Source: Onchocerca lupi
Taxonomy: Eukaryota > Nematoda > Chromadorea > Rhabditida > Onchocercidae
Length of the DNA stretch: 64,000 nt
NCBI GenBank assembly: GCA_028564675.1
Contig: JAOVVO010000071.1
Span: 124,001 to 188,000, forward strand
Direction: 5' to 3'
Positions 12,268-23,500 of this stretch are shown one piece after another. How positions within the stretch are numbered: position 1 is the first letter of the stretch; every line of letters starts with the position of its first letter. The notes under the pieces were generated by a model. It was not told the origin of the DNA, made no database searches, and worked only from the letters and a program-made list of their open reading frames with translations. The translations under genes were made by a program, and so were the position numbers.

Positions 12268-15200
12268 TCAACGATTCCTTTTCAAGGTTCGTTGTTTCTC
12301 AGCGTTAATTACAATTAGTTCATCAGTTAACAAGCCCTTTCGTTTCCTTATTGCATCCATATAAACACGAGCCCGGTTTATGGCATCACCTTTGACACCA
12401 TATAGCTCAACCTAAAGGATAATTCAGTGAATTCATCAGCTATTTCGAACTTGAACATTTAATTCGCTTTTCACAAATTTAATTCTTTTATTTTCTCGAA
12501 AAACTTGATTTAAACCAAAGAACTGATTTTCAAATTCTGTGTTTTAAGCTTAATTAGAAAATATTTGAAGTTTTAAAAATTATAAAATTTCAAAAATTTA
12601 TTTAAACCTCATCTTCAGTAGTAGGCTCCCAAAATGGATCTTCATCGATTATTTCCCAGTGTGAAAATTCTAACTGACTCGATGCAAGACCACTTGTTTT
12701 CTTCCTTAGCTGTTCACAAAATGAAAAGCTTTCAATTACTGGTAAATGCGCTTCAACAACAAATAATCCGCTCGCCTGGTTCATATCTTCATTCAGTATC
12801 TGAAGGATAAGGAAATTATTTAGAACCGTATTTTCAACCCGAAAAGATTTCAAAAAACTACTGTATGAAAAATCAATATTGCTATTCATCAAAATACACC
12901 TTAGCTCGTCTTTGCGAAAGGACGGTATGCACTTTGCCTAATGCTTGAGCATTTGTTTGCACCGTACATTTATACATTGCAGCCATGAGTCGAAGTGGAT
13001 GTTTTTTTTGTGCTGCTCTGAAATTACAAATTATTAAATGAAAGTGAAGAAAGCTCTATTATAAGATATCAATGATTATCGTAACTACAAAATAAAATTT
13101 TGAAAAAAAGTTTCCGAGGAAAAAAATTCACTTTTAGACCAGCGAGAAATACAAAACGCTTAAGAACAATTCTATCGATCATTACTTAAATTTGTATGTC
13201 ATATAATTCTTAAAACACAAATGTTCTTTTTTTTTTTTGCTTTAATATTTGCAATTATCGAAAAAATCCGAAAAAAGGTCAAAAAGCTTATTGTTTTAAA
13301 TGGATCAACAAGCCAGTAAATATTTTCACCGCCAAAACAATAAATAAAAGGACAAACATGTTTCCCGCCTAAACGGTGAACATATCACCAAAAGGAGAAA
13401 CATGTTTATTAGCAAAGGATAAACATGTTTCTCGCCAAAACGACAAACATTTTTACCGCCGAAACGCTGTGATTAACAAATAAACAAAGCGAAGGATCAA
13501 TCATAAGGCGATATCAATCAACAAAACGAGCAATCACTGGAGAACAAGAGAAAAAGAGGAGCCTCCGAAAGGATTTATAGGATTCGGATTCTGGAGCAGG
13601 ATCGGTTTAAGACCTTTGGTTAGCAAGCACGGCATGGCAATAATGTCTTCTAATCACGTCTCGTGAATCGGAAACAGAATGTTGAGCAAATCCTACTAAC
13701 ATAAATGACGGAAAACAAGTGACATAATACTAAATTTTAGTTCCCTAGAACAATCTTCTACATCAGTTTTTACAGCGATTCAAGAAGATACAGCGGCAAT
13801 TTCCTCAACAAATCGACAATCGAGGCAGAATATTCTTCTTCACTAGCAGTAAAGGAAGAATAATCCTGTGATTAATTGTATTGGATATTCTTTAATACTG
13901 TTTGCATTATAGAAAAATACACTCTTCCATTTATCAATAAAACTCTTTTTACTAAATGTTTGTTTCTGTCACACATCAATTCAATAAAATCAATTTTTTC
14001 GACAGCAATGGTGTACGTTTAACTTAGCTTCTAACAAAAACTGGAAATTTTTTGATCGTAAAATGACTGAATGCTTTAAAATAATTTTGAAAACTGACCT
14101 GCATGCCTGCTTCATCCCAGATATTAAAGCACCCGCCATTGTTGGATCATCAACTTCCTCTACAATCCATTCATCAACAATAATTGCAGTACCCCACATG
14201 GGTTCTTCACATAAGGGACCAGCTCCTACTGCCAAGTCGAAACCCGCTATTATCGATTGGTCAAAGCATCGTAATTTGGAAATACCTTCTAGAAGAGAAA
14301 TTTGGAATAAAAAAATTATATTAGGAGTCGGTTTTTCAATTAGGTTTGTTAGAAAATATCAATCACGCTTGCTAAATCGAGAGCTGATGTCAGAGGAAAA
14401 TTAATCAAGGAAAAGTTGAAAGATCATGGCAACACTGGCCCTCAATACACTGCAGGGAACATTGGACTCATGTAGTGAAAAATTGGAATGGCAGAAAGGA
14501 ATGTAAAAAACTGAAAAAAAAAAACTTGCTTTCCCATATTGATGGCCTATCATAATCATCTGTTGCATTGAACAATATGTTAAACCTAGCTCGGGGTGGT
14601 CCAAATGACCATATCCTATTGATGAAATGCCTAAAAAAGATCAAAATATGAAAGAAAAGATAAAATGGATTTAGAACAATCAATTATGAATAAATATCCA
14701 CGCGATTTCAAGGACAAAAATTCAATCAAATCGAGTAAATAAAATAGTTCGACAGATAACATTCCTCTTTCAGAAAGCTCATTTCTTGTGTGAGTCATTG
14801 AAAAATGCATGACAAAACTTCTAATATGGCTCGTTGAATGGCGAATTCAGCATAAGAGATTTTATTAATTTTAAAAAGAAATTCAACATCTATCCGAAAA
14901 CCAATCAATAACTCGTATGCTTCAAAATATATACCTAAGTTGCTCGATTCGCTGTTTCGACCAAAAACTTCCTTTCAAATCTTTTAACCAATTCACACAG
15001 TCATCCAGCAAAATTTTATGCAAATCTTCTATAGCTGGAGTAAATTTTCCGTGTCGTAAATCACGTAGAATGTTTTCATTTTTCTCCAAAACTTCAATGA
15101 GTTCTCGAGGCAATGGTGCTGCGCGCAATTTTATCTTTACTAAGCCATTACGAACGTTACAATCCTAAAATAACGTAGTATAATGTAAAGCATTTAATAT

Positions 15201-18200
15201 CAAACAAATGAATAAAAGGACATCTTATTTTATCGGTGATTCTAATGCTTAACAATATGTGCTTATTTCATACGTTACTGCAAAATATAATTAACAGAAT
15301 TATAAGTGGTCAAATTACAACGAAAATACAGAACCCTACTAAAAAAAAAACTAATAAACATCAAATGTATGCATACAATAGGTTGAGTTGAACTGCTGGG
15401 CATTCCAGGTATGGAAATGATAGTTTCGAAGAAAGGTACTGATGGTTCCGAAACTTTTATTTTGCTCTGTCCCATATCATATAAGTCGGTGAGACATTTC
15501 TGAAGATGAACTTCTCCTAAAAATATGTGGAAGATACAGAATAATGAGCCAAATGAAAGCAATAAATGATCCTAAGAACCTACTAAATGAACAAAATTTC
15601 AGAATGCAAAAGTTTTGCTATAAAAAGAACTGAAATAGTACGAAATGAAGAAGCAGTGAACTTCATTAATTGTCATGCCCATAAATTTACTGAAGTCTTA
15701 AAGAGCATTATCATTAGAATTGAAGTCCAAAACTATTTAATAAACCACTGATATCTAAATATTTAGGTTAAGCAACCAAGATTCGTCAACAAATCCAGAA
15801 AAAATACTGAAAAAAAAACTTGAATTTCCAAATGATACCTGCAGCAAACATGGCTAACTCCCCATTTTCCTGCTCGATGACTCGTATATTCGAATCCAGA
15901 ACGCTAAGTTGTTTCAAAGCAGTTCGTAAATTTTTCAGTTCATCTAAGCCACCTTCGGGTTGCACTGATACACGAACCAACGGTTTCGCTCCATGAGTAA
16001 CGCGAACCAATCCGTCCGGAACTGGTTCGCTACAAAGTGTTGTTGCCAATACTTCACTTGAAAATTCGATTGCACATACCGTACCTGCGACAACACGATT
16101 TACCATAATTTTTTCACGGCCCATAAGTAAATAAACTCCAGAAACACTTACCATTGGCCTGAAACTTCAAAGAATGATTGACAAGATGAAAACATGGAGA
16201 AATTAAGATCAAAAGATCCTTACTTGACATCATTTTTCATCAAGTTGTACTATCGAAAAATTTTATCTAATGATATCTGATGAGTAAGAAGTGAAGTGAA
16301 AAATGCAGCAAATTGCGAAATTTATTAGGATAAAAATTCAGACTTGAGATCCATGAATGCAATAAATACTACAATCAACGTGTTTCATCATATCAGAAAA
16401 ACACAAAATATGAAAAATTCACCTTTCGAGGATAGTTCCATTTGAATTCTTATTGCTAATCAAAAACAATTGGTCCTCTTTCCGAACATTTCCAGAAAGC
16501 ACACGGCACATTGCTAATACGGTTTTTTCATAATGCAATATTTTAGCAACAAAAATAACAGTGATCGCCGAACTATCGCATGCTTTGACGGCTTCATGAA
16601 GAGAATGATTTTCATTCAAGGACAATGATGCCAAACGTCGAGGATGAGTGAAGGAATGACATGAAGATGATGAAAGAATAGCAGCTCGGAAACAAGCCGT
16701 CGTCACAGGAAGCCAACCACGCATAAATTCATCGAATGCTTCTATTGGTCGTTTACTTCGAATTTTCACATTCATTTTATCAGCAAATGCCTAAAGATCG
16801 TATAAAAGACTGCATGCATCCTTGATCATCCCATTTTGAAATACTAGCTTTCATGACATCAAATTTACATCACATCGATTAAAAAAACCAAAGAAAATCA
16901 AATATTAACAATGTAAAATAAAAATAAACCTTCAATTTTTCTAGATCTTCATCGATAAGACCGGATTTATGCACATCCCACAATGGTTGCAAGATGAACT
17001 GCTCAAACAAAGTCTTCTTTCCTAGACATTCTGCTCCATCTTTAATCATACCTTTTGAAAAATATGAATCCGTAAAAAGTTTTGGCAATATGTCCTTCTC
17101 CGGTATGCTAATCTTCTTGGACCAAATCCTGACGAAATCTGATAGAGAAAATCCATAACCTAGAAAAAAACACAAAAAATTTCACGCAAAACATCATTTT
17201 CGGCAAAATGAAGTAATGAATTTTTTTTTTTTCAAATTCACTTTGAATGAAAAAGTGAAACATATGATAACACATATAACAAACCATGCAAAGCTGAAGC
17301 AAAAATCACATTATCATTTTCTGGTGAGAAATACAAGCCTTTCTCAGCACGTTCAACACTATGCCAATCTTCTTGCTCCACTAAAGCACCAGAAATGATC
17401 TGACTGATACAACTATTAACCTGAAAATAATTCATGTCTAATATCGAATCCCGATGAATTCTTTAATTTTCCGAAAAACTTCAAAAGAAAAAAAAAATGC
17501 TTCGAAAGAAGCACTATTTTCAAATCAAAATTATTAGTTCCTCAAATTCACAACCTACCGCTATGTTTAAATTTTATTACTTTCGACAAAATCCAAAATT
17601 ATTAAGAATGCAGTTACTTGTTCCAGCAAACACCGTATGTGAGCAAAAGCTTCAGCTGGAGTCTGCTTTATTTCTACAGCTAATCGATCGATTTTGTTGA
17701 AAACAAGAATTATTTCTAGATTTAGCTGGATTGCTTGTCGTAGGAGAAATTCGGTTTGGGAACATAATCCTTCAACCTAAACAAAAAAGAACTGTAAAGT
17801 TGGGAAGAAATACAAGATTTGCTAATATTTAATCATATTTAATTTCTCAACTAGTAGCATAATTATTTAAAGTGTAGTACTTCAAATTAATAAATTACTC
17901 ATACTGAGAGATCAGGTTCAGTCCAACTCAGCATTAATTGATAACTAAGGAAATAAATACCATGAATTTATTTTAAGTTCTCAAAGAATTTTTTATATGA
18001 TTAAAAAACATTTCATAACACGAATTCTCATTTCTGCTAAATGAAGGTAAAAATAACAGAATCTTTCAATCATAAAAAATTTAAAGAGAATAAAAATATC
18101 CGACAAACCACATCGATCACTAAGAAAGCTATGTCTGATAATAGCAACACTGAGGAAACTTCATCGGAAAAATCAACATGCCCAGGACTATCAATCAAAT

Positions 18201-19129
18201 TTATGATATTATTATCATATACTAGAGCAATTGCCGAAGCTTTCATCGTTATTCCACGAATCTGCTCATCCTGAATATTTTATAAATCTTAAATAGAACC
18301 CATTAATAGATTCATTAAATCTTTATATAATGCTTTTAATACAATTTCAGAAATGAAATTCAAAACTTTATTGCAAAAATAGTGTTCTGCGAAATATGGT
18401 TTCTCCAATTCATTGAACTGATCAGAACTAGATGGCATTTTATATGTGGCAAAGAAATAATGAAAATGATAGCATGTAAAAAAAAAAAAAAAAAGAAGAA
18501 AAAAAAAAACTACCTCACGATTATCCATATAACGTAATTTACCAGCCATCCTCGTCGAAATTAATCCATTCGATGAAATAAGACAATCGGCAAGACATGT
18601 TTTGCCATGATCGACATGAGCAATTATACATACGTTACGAATGCGTGATGCATCAAGCTGCAATCATAGAATACTATTTTCATACTGAACATAATAAACA
18701 GAAATCATTTTCCATCTCTTCGTGAGTTTTGCTTTTTTTCGACTACATGAAAAAAAGAATTTCGACGTCAGCTAGCTACTATAGTATCCAATAAAAAGAT
18801 CTAACATCATTTTGATGAACCAATTCTAGATTTCCAAAGTAGAGAAAAATGTTGAAAACAGAACAAAGTTAATATCATTTTTTCTCTGTATGACTTTCGA
18901 CAAGAAATTTGTTCAATTAATTAGGTATCATACAAGAAATTCGTCCAATTAGATATATATTATGCCTGGTCTATTTTTTTTCCTGACTTGAAAGTGCCAG
19001 TTCAATCACAAATCTATTCATGCAAAATGACGATACATTTCATACTTGAAATGAAAATGAAAAAGAAACATATTTCATGAGATAACATACCTTTTGGAAG
19101 ATATCAGAATCAGATTGTTTTCTTGTCAT
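12268..19129 (-). CDS. EFL1: Elongation factor-like GTPase 1 (60S maturation)
   Basis: Fifteen exons on the minus strand, all in phase: 19129-19091, 18657-18514, 18270-18109, 17776-17618, 17420-17285, 17159-16930, 16790-16423, 16158-15839, 15516-15377, 15164-14935, 14630-14530, 14288-14099, 13017-12900, 12799-12608, 12411-12268; 890 aa. The EF-2-type GTPase domain shows AHVDHGKT (about residues 26-33), RGIT, DSPGH (88-92) and NKID (142-145). Later come an EF-2-like domain II, the GEVHLQKCL region and a C-terminal block with RKKTSGLAS, FSHWEI, DPFWEPTTE and KQRTLKRN, diagnostic for EFL1/Ria1 rather than EF-2. The family acts with SBDS to release eIF6 from cytoplasmic pre-60S subunits. Human and yeast proteins are about 1,110-1,120 aa; this one lacks long acidic inserts. 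The intron after exon 11 appears to be GC-AG. Exon 1 encodes only MTRKQSDSDIFQK. Confidence 0.95.
13300..13985. mobile_element. Dispersed repeat copy in EFL1 intron
   Basis: Inside the 1.08-kb intron 13018-14098. The first part (13319-13480) is a degenerate minisatellite of units like GACAAACATGTTT.CCGCC.AAA. It is followed by AACAAATAAACAAAGCGAAGG, a purine-rich block with AAGAGGAGCCTCCGAAAGGATTTA, and an end block with AATCGACAATCGAGG and TTGGATATTCTTTAAT. The same order of blocks recurs near 19.6-20.1 kb, and parts recur near 31.5-31.8 kb and 47.7-48.2 kb, so this is one repeat family. No transposase ORF is present; I infer a non-autonomous element. Confidence 0.7.
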
Positions 19130-20543
19130 TCTTTTTTTTACCTGCAAATATATTTACTGCCATTATAAAAACTTCAATTTTATTTCCAATTTGGAATATA
19201 TACGGAATTTTTCGAGTTCGATTGTATGCAAGAGAATTCTAAGGAATTTTTATATGCGGGATTTTACGTAATAAAAATTTCGAATCATTATTTATTTATT
19301 GAATAAACGGAATAAACAAAAGAAAAAAAGAGAATCATAAAAAGACAATAAGCCTTTAAAAAAGAAAAAAACGAGAAAAGAAAGAAAATTTTTCGAGTAA
19401 AAAATAAAAAAAATATGCAAATCGAAAGATGGACAATTGAATGAAATTGACTGCAAATGCCATCTGAGACATCTCATAACTCCCAGAATATAGTATAATA
19501 GCAGAGAGTGTAAAAATTTGTTTCGAGGAAAATTTCTATACGATATGTTGAGAGCGGTTCAAGCACTCTCATTATCTATTATATAAATAAAAATGTTCTT
19601 TGTTACTTTTGAAACATTTCAAGTTCTTCACCGTTTTGATAATTTGATAAAACGATTGTTTTGATAATTAAATAAAACGCACGTTTTTATATAAAATAAA
19701 TATTTTTTTTTTTTTTTAAAATCTATTACATCTGTGACAGGAGGAGCTTTGAAAGTAAATAGCGCTACAACAATTATTGTAAACAAGAAGTGGTTAAAAT
19801 CAAGTGGCACGAGATAGTTTCAAAGGGACGATAAACATGTTTACCGCCAAATTGATAAACATATTTACCGCCAAATTGATAAAACGTGTTTACCGCCAAA
19901 ACGCTCCAGTTTGCAAGTAAACAAAGTGAAGCCAACCAATCAAGAGGCGATAATGAAGATCAGATAAGGGAGAGAAGCCTCGGAAGAATTTAAAAGGACA
20001 GGATCTGCAGTTGTTGGAGTTCAAGTTCCAGTTTGGAGTTCTTACATCGTTACAGCAATAGCAACAATTTGAAGTACCATGGCAATCCGTGCTCGTGGCC
20101 AGATCCGGATAATTAAGAATAAAAAAAAAAGAGGTAAAATCATCTCATTCTTCCCCTATTCCCCTCCCCACCCCCGTCTGTTTCGAAGCGATAGACTGAG
20201 GTTCAAATCCGAGTTGCCAATAATTGTTTGTGATCAGCTTGATTAATCGAGCTTTCTCATTAAATTAGAATTCATGATTTTTAGTTGTATAATTGGTGAT
20301 AGAGTTTTAGTATTTCGCCATCTAAAGTCAATTATTAGTTTATCTTCATTTTTTGCTTGATAAGAAATATTATTAGCAGAGAAGAAATCAGGAAATTTTG
20401 CCTTTATATAGTCATTGTTTCAGAGTTTTTAGTATTTTTCAGAAAACAAGTTCCCTATAAAAGAAATCAAATTTTTGTTTGTGGAAGAGTTTTAGCAAAT
20501 TTGCGAAAATAATTTTCTTTAAAAAATTGGTCAAATTTTAGCC
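19130..20543. promoter_or_regulatory. Divergent EFL1/MED15 intergenic region
   Basis: The 1.4-kb head-to-head spacer between the EFL1 start (minus) and the MED15 start (plus), likely carrying both promoters. MED15 has an acceptor-like TTTTAG two bases before its ATG, which suggests spliced-leader trans-splicing. Much of the interval (about 19570-20130) is occupied by the dispersed repeat. A C-rich stretch at about 20153-20176 is the only GC-rich patch. Confidence 0.55.
19570..20130. mobile_element. Dispersed repeat copy upstream of MED15
   Basis: Begins near TCTATTATATAAATAAAAATGTTC, a form shared with copies at 47.7 and 48.0 kb. It continues with three units of GATAAACATGTTTACCGCCAAA at 19832-19905, then CGCTCCAGTTTGCAAGTAAACAAAGTGA, AACCAATCAAGAGGCGAT and GAGAGAAGCCTCGGAAGAATTTAAAAGG. 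The TATAAATAAAAATG start is reminiscent of Helitron-type 5' ends, but I could not define the 3' end or target site. Confidence 0.68.
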
Positions 20544-23500
20544 ATGAATTACGTCGATCAACAGCAATTTATTATGCAACAAGGACAACGGATGCAGAAT
20601 CCTCGAATGGTGAATCAATTTTTTTGTATATTTTAAATTATGCATCTTAATTTTGCTTTATACAGATTGATTAAATTTGCAGTGATGAAGGAATCAGATT
20701 CCATATTGCTTACTTAGTTTAATTAATGTATGAAGATTAGTGCTTTTATTAGTTATTTTAAATCAGAGATATATCTTACTTATTGTTTTTTCATTTCATT
20801 TTTGGCTTTTTCTGTTAGTAATTCTCACTTCTCCCAAGAAAGTATTTGCTGGAAGATAGCTGTCATATACATCAAACTATTCATTTTGATTTATTCAGTG
20901 ATATTATTGTCAATGGAATAATAGAGTGAATGATTTAAAAAAAAATTAAATTTAAACAGATTGATGGTTGAGTTGATGTTTTAATAAAATATATAATTTA
21001 TTGAATTTTTATGCTTTGCAGATTTCTGTTCCAACAACTGTGACACCACAACATCTGCATCGGCAACAGAGGTAAGTACTGTTCGAGAAAAAGGAATTCA
21101 TTGATTTCTTTTTTTTTTTTTCAAAACTTCCCTCAAATCTGGATGTTTCCAACTTACTTCAAGGTAGCGATAGAAAAATTTCCATCAGAACTAATATTTT
21201 TCGAAATTTCATTGATTTTATTAAAGAAGTCAGTAAGACTACAAATTCTGGTTGTTCAGTGCAGCATGCTTTCTGATTTGTCGTGCAGTTGACTTTCTAG
21301 TGCTATTTATTATATTATTTGTTTTATTTTCAGTGTTAATAATTAAATTATTAGTGTTTCGAGATCTTTCTACCCTTTTTTTCCGTTTGAAGTATTATGT
21401 GTTTCCCCTCTGTACACTTAGAATTTTCGAGCAAAAATACTCCATTTTTTAGCTTTTCTGACAAATGAGGTATATAAATTGAGTCAAGTAAAAAAAAAAA
21501 AAAAAAAATTAGTTTCTAATTTATCGAATAAATTAGTGAGATATAATAAGCAAATTTACGATTGCTTTTGTAGTTTACAAAAGTTTTAAGTATTTTCGAA
21601 TGTAAAATATTTCATTAACTTGATTATAAATTGATTCAGTAAATTGCAGATATGGTATGACGATGATGCAGCCTGGTCAGCAACCAGTTCAAATCGTTTC
21701 CGGACAGTATGTACAGAATCCGCAAATGCAGCCAAGGCTGCTGTATGTTACTTATTCGCATTTTAAGAAAGTGTAATTAAATTATTCTATAAGTTACGTG
21801 CAATTTATTTTTATTTTTATTTTTTTGTGTCTAGTTCTTTGCATCGGTAAAATATTTAATCAACTTGATTATAAATTGATTAGTAAATTGCAGATATGGT
21901 ATGGCGATGAAAATTCTAAAAATTTCTCCCAATTAGATACCGATTTTCTCGATATCTAATTGGGAGGAATTCTCAAAATAGATAAATCTGAAAATTTGGA
22001 ATGACTGATCCTATTCGATACTTTTTTTAGGACAATAAGCGATGCATTATCGCGCTTACCACCTGAAGTACAACAGATGGCTCAGCAGCAAATTAATGCA
22101 GAAACAAATGCGGAAAAAAAACGACAAGTTGCTCTAGGATTTATACAAGGACGTGTTCGGGTAAATCAATTTTTAAAATTAACTTAATCAGATCACCCTA
22201 ATATCTGCGTGAATTTGATGACTGGATAAAAATTTGATAAATAGGATGAATAAGTGGAAAAATTTGAGCCACGCTACATATTTTTTGATAGATCGATCTT
22301 ATCTCACATCTATTGTTTTAAAGACATAGTAAAAAATCAGTGCAATCATCACTATTCATTTTGAATACTTCCAATTTTTCCATGTAAACTTGAAAAAATC
22401 TTGAATAAATTTGGAAAAATTCCAGGGAACTTATTTCGATTTCTCACTTATTAACTGTATTTAAAAAACTTAGCTATTTCATTTCTAATAGGGCTTTGGA
22501 TTTTTTCTTTTATGTCATATTTTGCAGCTAACACAACAATATCCAGGACAAGGCACCATGAACACTGGTGGGATGATGATTAGTGTTGGGCTGAATCAAC
22601 AAGTTGGTATGTCACAAGGTATGCTCGTTTTGCAAATTTAATTAGAAACTTCAAAATGAAGAGTAATTTTAAGATGGTTCGGAAAAAATCGGAAATGACT
22701 TTTTGGGTGACAGGCTTAAAAGTCATTTCTCTAATGATTAAATTTTTTTAAAGGAAATACACAAATGGTGCGTATGGGAACTGTGCAAGGTGGTCCAGTA
22801 CCATATCCAGCTCAAAATGTTTCATTGCAAACGGGTGTGGGGCAGATGGGACCAACGCAGGTTTCTGTGCAGTAAGTTTTAAGAAAAATATTGGTAGATA
22901 GGAAGTTCGGTGTAAAACCATTGGAAATGTAAAAAACTTCATAATTTTGTGAAATTTGAACTTGAATTTGACCTCAAACTTAGATATGGTTAATTTATAT
23001 TTAAATGAAGAATTCTAAAGGAAATACCCAATTTTAGTTTTGAATTTGTGCAAACTGTTTTCAGACGCATGCCAAATCATTATATGGCAAGTGGCATGAG
23101 TGCTCCTCAAAATATTCAATATCAATCTCAAGATCTCGGGAATGTTCAAAACTATAACTCACAACAGCAAGTTACTCTTACTCAACCATCATCTGTAGGA
23201 TCAGCTGTTCAGCAAACTTCTTCACTGCATCATAAAGGGCCAAGCAGTGTTCCCTCTGCAATTTACACACAGCATCATCCTGGTAATAAATTTCTCTAGT
23301 CTGTAAGAGATTTTGAAAAAATTGGATACGGAGGAGTTTTTTAATGAAATCCAGCTTATCCTACTATTTCAGAAAACTCGGCTGCAGCACACAGTACAAC
23401 AGGTAGTGAAGGTGATAAAAGCTCAGATGAACCACTTTATAGCCAGAAACTAGAGTTGTTGAAGCCTTATCATGAACATATCAAAAGATTGCTGGAAAGA

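Noticed and set aside
14063..14404. Plus-strand ORF of 113 codons
   Set aside because: It is the antisense shadow of EFL1 exon 12.
20195..20225. GGTTCAAATCC, a tRNA T-loop-like word
   Set aside because: The five-base T-stem does not pair and no acceptor or anticodon arm can be built around it.
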